A DNA stretch of 64,000 bases, taken from positions 1 through 64,000 of the forward strand of contig SVJA01000007.1 in the NCBI GenBank assembly GCA_015069195.1, read 5' to 3'. This document shows, one piece after another, positions 44,055 to 51,222 of this stretch (the first letter of the stretch is position 1; each line of letters starts with the position of its first letter). Below the pieces are notes generated by a model that was given only the letters and a program-made list of their open reading frames with translations, was not told the DNA's origin and made no database searches. The position numbers and the translations under genes are program-made. This DNA is from Oscillospiraceae bacterium (GTDB lineage: Bacteria; Bacillota; Clostridia; UBA1212).

Positions 44055-44864
44055 CTAATAATTTAATTTAAGCAACGTAGCATATATTTCTTCATACACT
44101 TCCAAAATATCACTGACTCCGTCGCCCTTCTTTTTTGTAAACCTTCTTCTTCGCATATCGACTTCGTCACAATGAGAAATACCTCTGCGCCCTGTTCCGG
44201 TGTAAATGCCTTTAAAATCGCCCCACTTTGCAGCATCAGGCGTAAGCAGACCGTCATTCTTACCTTCAATAATTGATACCGCTATGTTAGGAATACACAT
44301 AAATATGTCACTGAATGCATTTTTCATAACAAACGCATAACTCTGATAATACACATTTTCATCATTCACATACTTTTCGTTAAATATCTTTGCTTCTTTT
44401 GTTGTAAATGCCTGAAATACTCTATACGAGTTCGGTTTTTTATCTCCCAAAACGCGAAACACACAATCCGTACAAAAGCCGGCAAATTTCACTAAAAACT
44501 TAGGAAACTTCATCAATAAATCCACAGTTTTAGAGCCATTATGAGGGGTAGATATCGTAGTCAACGAAGCAATCCTGTCGCCCTTTCCCAAGGCGGAAAT
44601 CGCATAGCGACAATCAAGTCCGCCCTTTGAATGTGCTATTATATTTAATTTTTCAGCTCCGGTCTCCTTGATTATTTCATCAATCCTGTTTGCGATATGC
44701 AATCCATTAGTCTCGATATCTGCATTGCTGTCCTGATAACCATAATACACGGGAACACCTTTTTCTTCAAAAACACGCGGAATTCTCCCCCAGTATGAAA
44801 TAAGCTTATAGTCGCGATAGCCCATACCGTGTACAAATAATACAGGATATTTTAATGAATCCAT
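44055..44864 (-). CDS. alpha/beta-hydrolase, lipase-like
   Basis: The protein has 269 residues. The oxyanion region PVLFVHGMGYRD and nucleophile elbow NIIAHSKGGLDCRYA (AHSxGG, Ser about residue 79) resemble triacylglycerol lipases of the Bacillus type. TISTPHNGSKT follows. DGLLTP and ISHCDEVDM carry the expected Asp and His. There is no signal peptide, so it is a cytoplasmic esterase or lipase. SD sequence AGGAG lies at the stop codon of the short reading frame upstream. Confidence 0.85.
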   Translation of the reverse strand: MDSLKYPVLFVHGMGYRDYKLISYWGRIPRVFEEKGVPVYYGYQDSNADIETNGLHIANRIDEIIKETGAEKLNIIAHSKGGLDCRYAISALGKGDRIASLTTISTPHNGSKTVDLLMKFPKFLVKFAGFCTDCVFRVLGDKKPNSYRVFQAFTTKEAKIFNEKYVNDENVYYQSYAFVMKNAFSDIFMCIPNIAVSIIEGKNDGLLTPDAAKWGDFKGIYTGTGRRGISHCDEVDMRRRRFTKKKGDGVSDILEVYEEIYATLLKLNY

Positions 44865-44873
44865 TTTTTGCTC

Positions 44874-45134
44874 CTAATACTGTGAAAATTTACTTTCGAT
44901 TATTATAGCATAAACAAACGAAAAAAGCAGAGTTTTTTTAACCTCTGCCGTTTCTGCATATCCAGGAACTTCAATGTTATCGGATAAAACCGCCAATATA
45001 TACTGCATACCTTTGTCAGCCAGCAACGAAAATATTTCTGCGTTATAATAATCAGAATGACCATAACTTGCAAAAATAAAAATCGTCTTATTGACATCCA
45101 TGTCCGGAAAGCAACCATTTTCATAATCAAACAA
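44874..45134 (-). CDS. short unassigned reading frame upstream of the lipase gene
   Basis: The frame encodes 86 residues from a TTG at 45134 and is open upstream to about 45190 without an ATG or clear ribosome site. The product is not recognised; it may be the C-terminal remnant of a larger gene. The tight spacing to the lipase start (nine bases) argues for a past or present coupled gene. Treat with caution. Confidence 0.25.
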   Translation of the reverse strand: MFDYENGCFPDMDVNKTIFIFASYGHSDYYNAEIFSLLADKGMQYILAVLSDNIEVPGYAETAEVKKTLLFSFVYAIIIESKFSQY

Positions 45135-45416
45135 GTAGTAGAAACGCTCATTTTCTACAGGAAAGCAACTGTGATGTATATATAACTTTCACTGCATTTA
45201 TCTTCCTCTCTTTTGTTGAGTAAGACATCTCTCTGCAAAGAGATATTATATGAAAAAATGAATTTCAATGTAAAGAAAGGTCAGGTTTTGAGCACAGACA
45301 CACGTCATAAGGCTAAACAAACGCAATACAGAACTGTGCTATGAGGCTTTTTCTATTATCAAAATAACATAGGCAAGCATATTATGGTAATACAGACTTT
45401 CAAGGATGTGAATTTA

Positions 45417-45982
45417 ATGAGCAGACGAAATTTGCGTAATAACTGTTGTGAAAATGATGACAGACAAAACCATTGCAATGATAATAATTCAACTGTGATT
45501 TCTGTTGTCAAAAAGAGACTTGCGAGGATAAATATTGTCCGGAATGTCCGATCGGTCCTACAGGACCACAAGGCACTACAGGCGAAACAGGTCCTACCGG
45601 ACCGCAGGGCGCTGCAGGCGGAATTCTTAACTATGCCGACTTTTACGCACTAATGCCACCCGATAATGCGGCAACCGTAGCTCCCGGAACCGATGTCAGC
45701 TTTCCGCAAGATGGTCCCAATAGTGGTTCTGATATCTCCAGAATCGGACCGGATTCATTTAATCTGGCACAGATCGGAACCTATCAGATATTCTTTGAAG
45801 TGAGTGTAGATGAAGCAGGTCAATTAATATTGACCTTAAACGGAGCAGATCTGGCACACACTGTAGTAGGCAGAGCATCCGGTACCTCACAAATCGTTGG
45901 AATAGCTAAAGAACATCAAAATGACAGGAGCAAAAGCCCCTGTCATACTTTTATCCCGCTGCATCCAGCATATTCTCTATAA
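45417..45982 (+). pseudogene. collagen-like exosporium-type protein gene, frameshifted and 3'-truncated
   Basis: An ATG at 45417 with AAGGATG opens a Cys/Asn-rich leader (MSRRNLRNNCCENDD). A one-base frameshift near 45480-45495 is required to enter the frame FCCQKETCEDKYCPECPIG. Seven Gly-X-Y triplets follow (GPTGPQGTTGETGPTGPQG). Then comes the BclA-type C-terminal beta domain (NYADFYALMPPDNAATVAPG, VVGRASGTSQIVG). That domain stops abruptly after IVG; the rest of the frame reads through a spoIVB remnant in antisense. Family members end about 45 residues later. The gene is thus disrupted twice. Confidence 0.8.
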
Positions 45983-46083
45983 AAATTCCGTACCCTCTCG
46001 TAGGATCATTTATCAAAACATGGGTTACAGCACCTACTAATTTGCCATTTTGTATGACTGGCGACCCAGACACGAGTGTGTCA
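45958..46083 (-). pseudogene. spoIVB 3'-end remnant
   Basis: On the minus strand the fragment reads [19 protein letters not shown] and continues [21 protein letters not shown] before TAA. It closely matches the last 39 residues of the intact SpoIVB at 59260 but is only about 75 percent identical in DNA. The sequence upstream of VSGSP no longer matches. A GACAGG/CCTGTC hairpin follows its stop (about 45922-45945). It is a displaced or decayed spoIVB 3' end, marking one border of the inserted region. Confidence 0.75.
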
Positions 46084-46221
46084 ATATAGGACCAACAAGC
46101 TTCTGCACTTAAAATAAAAATAGCAGCAAGCTATCTGCCTACTGCTATCTGTATGGTAAATTAAAATATTTTGGTCAATTTTTGGATCAAGCTCCGAAAA
46201 CAAATCTCCTTTCTTTATCAC

Positions 46222-46260
46222 TTTAAAAAATTGCCGAAATATATTTTATTTCGGCAATTT
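46222..46260 (-). terminator. terminator of the twelve-gene operon
   Basis: AAATTGCCGAAAT (46228-46240) pairs with ATTTCGGCAATTT (46248-46260), with a U-run on the minus strand at 46222-46227. It lies 27 bases beyond the last gene of the operon. Confidence 0.85.
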
Positions 46261-46287
46261 AATAAACCTATTGTAATGCCGGTACCC

Positions 46288-46614
46288 TTATTCCTTCTCA
46301 ATGGTAAACTTCAGACACCAGCTTTCGTGAACTGAGTCACCGGCAACGGAATAGCTATTGCTTGCGTGTGCGATGACGGGTTCACCACCGCTGACAACCG
46401 TAACGGTATGATGGTCAACATACACTTCGGCTTTGACGATGTCACCTTCCTGTGTAACCGAGCGGATTTCAACTTTTATCTTATCTTCGTGGGGTAGAGG
46501 ATACTGGGCACCCTCTACTAATTCGTATCGCTTTTCGCCGTTATCCTCGTCAAACCAAGTGCTTTCCTTGTCGTATTCATAGTCCCATTTCATTACTAAC
46601 AAATATTTATCCAT
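46288..46614 (-). CDS. hypothetical protein, last gene of the operon
   Basis: The protein has 108 residues from the ATG at 46614 (GAGGTG seven bases upstream). It is beta-rich and acidic, with KIKVEIRSVTQEGDIVKAEVYVDHHTVTVV and a glycine turn, resembling a small beta-sandwich. No family was recognised. It is the distal gene of the island operon, 27 bases before the terminator. Confidence 0.6.
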   Translation of the reverse strand: MDKYLLVMKWDYEYDKESTWFDEDNGEKRYELVEGAQYPLPHEDKIKVEIRSVTQEGDIVKAEVYVDHHTVTVVSGGEPVIAHASNSYSVAGDSVHESWCLKFTIEKE

Positions 46615-46633
46615 AAATATCACCTCATTATTA

Positions 46634-47293
46634 TTAATCAAAAAGAACTCGCGGATTTAATTCGGCGGGCGTATGCCACTCGATATCGTGCTCCAAAAGA
46701 TAGGATTTTGTCAGCGACCATACCTCAAAACAGGAGCCGTGTCCGTAGGTCGTGCGGCTCTTTTCGACTTTTTCTTCTATTTCATCAATAACCGCAAGGT
46801 ATTCTTCGGTCATTTCAATAGGGTCATGTTTCAGCGAGCGACGTCGTTCTTTTCGTTCGTTTATGATCCGCCAGGCATCATCGGCATTCATAAGTTCTGT
46901 CGCAATGCCGGCAAGGTCGTCACAGTCATCATCAATATAAAAATTTCTTGCTTGCAAGGCGGCATAAAGATACCCGTCAATGCAATCGGTATCCGTGCCG
47001 TATTGCTGTTTCAGTGTCAGCGCCAATGTAAGAATTTGGTTATAAAACTTTGCTGACACAGCATAGCGCCCCAAACTATCGTAGCGGTCGGCTACGTATC
47101 CTAAAACTGCGATGCTATCAACATAAGTAGATTCGTCAGAGTCCCCAGCCAACTGTTCCTCTACAAGTCGCACAATCTCTTTCAGCGCAGGGACATCCTT
47201 ATAGGTAGCGGCGGCATATTCGTGTTCTTTGCGACCTTCTATTTTCCAAAATAATTCGGTCAGTTGCTTTTCGGTTTCTTTACTATAAGCCAT
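46634..47293 (-). CDS. hypothetical helical protein
   Basis: The protein has 219 residues, mostly helical and acidic, with a TPR-like pattern (VLGYVADRYDSLGRYAVSA then FYNQILTLALTLK). No catalytic motif was seen. It is unassigned and follows the small LRR gene by 20 bases in the operon. Confidence 0.65.
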   Translation of the reverse strand: MAYSKETEKQLTELFWKIEGRKEHEYAAATYKDVPALKEIVRLVEEQLAGDSDESTYVDSIAVLGYVADRYDSLGRYAVSAKFYNQILTLALTLKQQYGTDTDCIDGYLYAALQARNFYIDDDCDDLAGIATELMNADDAWRIINERKERRRSLKHDPIEMTEEYLAVIDEIEEKVEKSRTTYGHGSCFEVWSLTKSYLLEHDIEWHTPAELNPRVLFD

Positions 47294-47313
47294 CCTTTAT
47301 CCACCGCCCTTTC

Positions 47314-47751
47314 TTAATGCGGATTATAATCATCATCCGACCAAAGCCTGTCATCCTCATAGCGTTCCGCAAACTTACTCGCTTTGCTGTTTTCCGGCAC
47401 ATCGAACCAGAGATCAGGTGAGCATTCATAAAACGCCCATTTGCTTATCATCGTACTGCTGCCGAGAACGGTAACATCAGTAAGGCCCGTACAGCCCTGA
47501 AACGCCCAGTCTTCAACATTTTCAACACGGGCAGGAATGGTGATTTCGGTAAGTCCCTCACAATCTTGGAACGCAGACCCTCTGATTCTCATAACGCCAT
47601 CGGGGAGGGTTACGCTTTTCATTTCCCGACAGCCATAAAACGCAGACCTACCGATCTCGTACACACCGTCGGGGATCACAACATCGCCACCGTTACCAAG
47701 ATATTTTCTCAAAACGCCGTCTTCAATTTCAAAAACTTTTGCGTTACTCAT
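47314..47751 (-). CDS. small BspA-type LRR protein
   Basis: The protein has 145 residues with four LRR_5 repeats (IGRSAFYGCREMKSVTLPDG and similar) and no signal peptide, so it is cytoplasmic. The C-terminal tail is acidic (YEDDRLWSDDDYNPH). Cytoplasmic LRRs may mediate protein recognition within this operon. It shares the repeat type with the C-terminal part of the 51223 product. Confidence 0.8.
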   Translation of the reverse strand: MSNAKVFEIEDGVLRKYLGNGGDVVIPDGVYEIGRSAFYGCREMKSVTLPDGVMRIRGSAFQDCEGLTEITIPARVENVEDWAFQGCTGLTDVTVLGSSTMISKWAFYECSPDLWFDVPENSKASKFAERYEDDRLWSDDDYNPH

Positions 47752-47780
47752 AACTTAACCTTCTTTCTTTTAGACACCGC

Positions 47781-48341
47781 TTATGTATATTCTTCCCTTA
47801 GCGTAACATCGCTAAGGTCTTTTTCATTTTCACCGAAGAACAAGTAAACAAATCCATCCAAAGTATCGAGGAAATCCATATCGTTATCCAGAGGATCGTA
47901 TTGCATCAGAAGCTTCGGCGGCTCGTCCACGTAGTTCCAATCGCTCGGTATACCGAAAAGTCGGGTGCAGATCTCATCCTCGTCCACCTCGGAAAACTCC
48001 ATTATGTACGCATGAGTGTATTTCTCATATCCTTCCACGGCAGCATTGAAATCATCGATGGCAAGCTCAGGTTCCCCATCATGATAACGCACATCTGCGC
48101 AGAGATGATATTTTCCATCTTCGGTATGTAAAAACACGTAAAGATATCCCGTATGCGGGAGTCTGTTTTCCGTGTCAAGAAGTGCTATATCGGAAAGCCT
48201 TATCTGACAGAAAAATATCTCATCATCGTAGAAATCTCCGTCCCATACAAGGGGAACGGTGGGTGTTCCGAAGAACTTACTTGCTCCAAGGTCGTAGCCT
48301 TCTGGAGCCTTTTTTACTGTAATCTTGATTGCTTTACTCAT
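47781..48341 (-). CDS. DUF1963 (YwqG-family) protein
   Basis: The protein has 186 residues from the ATG at 48341 (AGAGGG six bases upstream). The family pattern includes SKFFGTPTVPLVWDG near the start, IFFCQIRLSDIALLD, and the ending PPKLLMQYDPLDNDMDFLD with GFVYLFFG. YwqG-like proteins are encoded in Bacillus beside polymorphic toxin and antitoxin genes and have no assigned reaction. Its presence supports an immunity-like tail of the operon (inference). Confidence 0.75.
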   Translation of the reverse strand: MSKAIKITVKKAPEGYDLGASKFFGTPTVPLVWDGDFYDDEIFFCQIRLSDIALLDTENRLPHTGYLYVFLHTEDGKYHLCADVRYHDGEPELAIDDFNAAVEGYEKYTHAYIMEFSEVDEDEICTRLFGIPSDWNYVDEPPKLLMQYDPLDNDMDFLDTLDGFVYLFFGENEKDLSDVTLREEYT

Positions 48342-48356
48342 ACGCATCCCTCTTTG

Positions 48357-48698
48357 TTACTCGACAATTTGAAAGTTCATCTCATCGGTTGCATACCATC
48401 CCGGGCCGTCGTCACTGGTTTCGTACTGACTATCCTCAAAGCCAATGATACTGCCTTTTATAAGTCTTTGCGGCTCGTGATTTTTCACTCCACGGTCGGT
48501 TTTGGAAACCGCCGATATCGTGACACTGTTCTCGTCCATTGACAGGATTTCAAAACTGCGAAAGGCGTGGAAAATGCCAAATAGTGAAGGGGTTGAATAC
48601 TCACCCAAAACGGCTTCCATCTCAATTTCATCAGCGAAGTTCCCCGAGGAAGGTCTCCTTGCACCAAAATCACTATATCTTGTTATCTTCAGTTTCAT
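48357..48698 (-). CDS. hypothetical protein
   Basis: The protein has 113 residues from the ATG at 48698; a TTG at 48704 is the alternative. It is predicted to be beta-rich, with MKLKITRYSDFGARRPSSG, SFEILSMDENSVTISAV and GSIIGFEDSQYE. No family was recognised. It starts two bases after the stop of the Sel1-like gene, so it is translationally coupled to it. Confidence 0.6.
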   Translation of the reverse strand: MKLKITRYSDFGARRPSSGNFADEIEMEAVLGEYSTPSLFGIFHAFRSFEILSMDENSVTISAVSKTDRGVKNHEPQRLIKGSIIGFEDSQYETSDDGPGWYATDEMNFQIVE

Positions 48699-48700
48699 AA

Positions 48701-49213
48701 TCAATCATCCTTTTTCTCATTGCGTTTTTGCCTTGCCGCTTCTTCACCTACACCCCGAAACACGTTCATTCCATAACGGCAGGGGTAGGCAGGCCGTAAA
48801 TAATAACTGCCATCAGACCGAAAGCCCTCTTCCATTTCGCACCATTCGGGGTGATGCTCCTTGATCCAATATTCAATAGAACCATAAAGACATTCAGGCT
48901 CAACATCCGTAAAGGTTTTGCCCGATGCAAAGGCCAGACGGCAGTAATGCTCAATTTTGTCGTGGTGTTCCTTTCTGTCCCAATTGGCATATAGGTCTGC
49001 CAACTTCCAATACGCCGTTTCCCGACCATGCTCGGCGGCAAAAGTCAGCATTTCTATTATCTCTTCGCGGGTGGGATACATCACTTTTTGGGTGTGAAAT
49101 GCCAACATTTCCATCGCTTCGGGGTCGCCGTTTTCCGCAGCTTCCTTATATTCTTTTATTTTACCCTTATGGTAATTTTCCCATTGTTCTCTTGCGCCAT
49201 CAAAGCTTGACAT
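48701..49213 (-). CDS. Sel1/TPR-like repeat protein
   Basis: The protein has 170 residues from the ATG at 49213 (GGAGG seven bases upstream). EYKEAAENGDPEAMEMLA, LTFAAEHGRETAYWKLADLY and CRLAFASGKTF show the alanine/glycine spacing of Sel1-like helical hairpins (two to three). Such proteins are scaffolds. The C-terminal part is Tyr/Gly/Arg-rich and unassigned. Confidence 0.7.
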   Translation of the reverse strand: MSSFDGAREQWENYHKGKIKEYKEAAENGDPEAMEMLAFHTQKVMYPTREEIIEMLTFAAEHGRETAYWKLADLYANWDRKEHHDKIEHYCRLAFASGKTFTDVEPECLYGSIEYWIKEHHPEWCEMEEGFRSDGSYYLRPAYPCRYGMNVFRGVGEEAARQKRNEKKDD

Positions 49214-49233
49214 CGCCATACCTCCTTCGATAG

Positions 49234-49866
49234 TTATACAGTAAATTTACTGACCGCGTCAATTTCTTCATCCTCGCCGTAGAAGCATTTGATATTACCG
49301 ACAAAGTTATCCTCAACCACAAAACCTATCTTTTGGGTTTCAAATGCACCAAACTCTATCTCTTTGGCAAAGTCGTAACCGATCATCACGCCGTCAATCC
49401 ACACACATTCATCGTAGCTGCACCATTTGCCGTTTGAATAGCAGGTTCGGGTGCCAACGCCGTATTCCTTGCCGCCGAGCACTTCGCCCTCGTATTCTGT
49501 CGTAAAGTTTTCGCTAATGGTATCGCTCACCGTGGATACTTTAGCCTGATCCATTTCTCTGTAGCCAGGGAATCCGAACGCCGTAAAAAAGATTTCAAGT
49601 GCTCGCTTGGCATCCATCGCATCGAGTCCATCTGACACAAGAATTCCATGCGCCTTGACAGCATATTCTTTGAAGTTGTACGCATCATTAATCATTTCAA
49701 TAATTACGCTTCTTGCTTTGCCGTAAATTAAGGTTGTAAATAATTCGAAATCCTTTTTATCATCGGTAATAAAGTTCAATTTAAAATAACTTTTATTTTT
49801 GTTAAATAAATCGCGGAAGGCATTTTCACCCTCACACAATTTTCGAATAGCACTTACAATTTCCAT
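49234..49866 (-). CDS. hypothetical protein
   Basis: The protein has 210 residues. The first 100 residues are helical (KARSVIIEMINDAYNFKEY, ALEIFFTAFGFPGY); the rest is beta-rich and Gly/Tyr-rich. No family or catalytic motif was recognised. It lies 14 bases after the 420-residue gene in the operon. Confidence 0.6.
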   Translation of the reverse strand: MEIVSAIRKLCEGENAFRDLFNKNKSYFKLNFITDDKKDFELFTTLIYGKARSVIIEMINDAYNFKEYAVKAHGILVSDGLDAMDAKRALEIFFTAFGFPGYREMDQAKVSTVSDTISENFTTEYEGEVLGGKEYGVGTRTCYSNGKWCSYDECVWIDGVMIGYDFAKEIEFGAFETQKIGFVVEDNFVGNIKCFYGEDEEIDAVSKFTV

Positions 49867-49880
49867 TTCTTCACCTTCTT

Positions 49881-51143
49881 TTATACAATAGAGATAGCTT
49901 TTTCATAAAAGTCAATACACTCATCAATGGCGATCAGAAGCTTATCCAGCATTTCATCGTAATTGGTACGGCGCACCATACCATGCTCAATTGCATAGTT
50001 CTGCCACGCCGCTGCGTCAAGCTGTCCGCCGCTCAGTCCGCCCAGATCGTAATTAGGCTCAGGTGAAGGGGACATACCAAGCGCGCCTTTTTTCTTTAGT
50101 TCTTCGGCCGCTACTTTTAATTCGTAAACGTTTGTGTTGGACTCAAGCCATTGTCTCAATTCATAACGACAGTTGCCTACGCTTCGTGCTTCATCTGCGA
50201 TTTCTATACCTATGCAACCGTCAGCGTAAACCGGTTTGCCCTTTTGCACATCAACGACCGTTGTCTTTACCGGGTTACCGTTTTGGTCCACGGTCAGTGT
50301 CCAGGAATCAATCACGGTATAATCAAGTATGCCAATCTCTTTTTGCGCTTTGAACTTTCGATATTCCTCTTCCAACGCTCTTTGGTAGTAGGGAATCATT
50401 TTGAGTTCACATTCCCGCACAAATGCTTTTTCTTCCTCACGGAACGCCCAATAGAGCAAATCCGATATGGCGGCGTAAAATTTATACTGTATAGAAAAGA
50501 TGCTTTGGAGCTGCTCGTCTTGTTTAGCCAAAACCTCAAGAAACTCTTTGTATGCCTTGTTTAAGCGCTCATTATGTTCCAACATTAACTCCCTCATTTT
50601 TCTGCGGCAGGCATTTTCACGGTCTTGTATCATCTTACTGGTGGATATACCCGAATAAGCGGCTGCCGCTTCTTTAAAGTCGCCTTTTACCTCTGCCAAA
50701 ACGCCTTTACGCACCAGCACACGGTCGGCATATTCCACGTAGTGTCCCGCAAAAATATCGTCCGCACATCCCGTTTGAATTTGTGCCAGTTCTTTTACCG
50801 TGAAATAAGAAGAAGCAAACGCCATATCTTCCTCGTTGCCCAATGGGAAATCGCCGTCAAGACTATCGTTTTCCTCCTTCTTCATCTCATCCAGCCATTC
50901 ATAATAAGAGTCATCGTGACTGATGGCATCGGATACGACAGGTTCAATATGTCGGCGGATGAACAACTCTGCGACACGAATTATGCGAACAACCAAGTAA
51001 TCGCATAACTCGCGTTTAGAGGAGTCCTTTTCCGCAATCTCACGGTAAGCGGCAACCCATTCATCCCGTGCCGCCTCAATTTGCTGTCGGGTGTACTTTT
51101 TAAGAATATCGTAATCAAATTTCAACGCAATTTCCGGTTTCAT
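49881..51143 (-). CDS. hypothetical 420-residue protein
   Basis: The protein has 420 residues and is largely helical and charged. The central region is coiled-coil-like (EFLEVLAKQDEQLQSIFSIQ, AFVRECELKMIPYYQRALEE). A short beta segment SWTLTVDQNGNPVKTTVVDV and a basic/acidic C-terminal helix (DEMLDKLLIAIDECIDFYEK) follow. No family was recognised. GGAGG is eight bases before the ATG and lies within the small frame 51147-51209. Confidence 0.65.
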   Translation of the reverse strand: MKPEIALKFDYDILKKYTRQQIEAARDEWVAAYREIAEKDSSKRELCDYLVVRIIRVAELFIRRHIEPVVSDAISHDDSYYEWLDEMKKEENDSLDGDFPLGNEEDMAFASSYFTVKELAQIQTGCADDIFAGHYVEYADRVLVRKGVLAEVKGDFKEAAAAYSGISTSKMIQDRENACRRKMRELMLEHNERLNKAYKEFLEVLAKQDEQLQSIFSIQYKFYAAISDLLYWAFREEEKAFVRECELKMIPYYQRALEEEYRKFKAQKEIGILDYTVIDSWTLTVDQNGNPVKTTVVDVQKGKPVYADGCIGIEIADEARSVGNCRYELRQWLESNTNVYELKVAAEELKKKGALGMSPSPEPNYDLGGLSGGQLDAAAWQNYAIEHGMVRRTNYDEMLDKLLIAIDECIDFYEKAISIV

Positions 51144-51146
51144 AGG

Positions 51147-51209
51147 TCATCCCTCCTTTTTACAGGGTATGTAATCAAATTCACCTTGACAGTATCTACA
51201 TTTTCCCAT
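51147..51209 (-). CDS. possible 20-residue Cys-rich micropeptide
   Basis: An ATG at 51209 starts MGKCRYCQGEFDYIPCKKEG, ending at TGA 51147. CxxC followed by a third cysteine suggests a zinc-knuckle fragment. It fills the only sizeable gap (79 bases) in the operon and stops three bases before the next ATG, but its ribosome site is weak. Confidence 0.3.
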   Translation of the reverse strand: MGKCRYCQGEFDYIPCKKEG

Positions 51210-51222
51210 AATCTTTTCTCTT

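Noticed and set aside
44903-45151. Alternative 82-codon minus-strand frame upstream of the lipase
   Set aside because: It overlaps the slightly better-placed frame at 44874-45134 and has no ribosome site or recognisable features.
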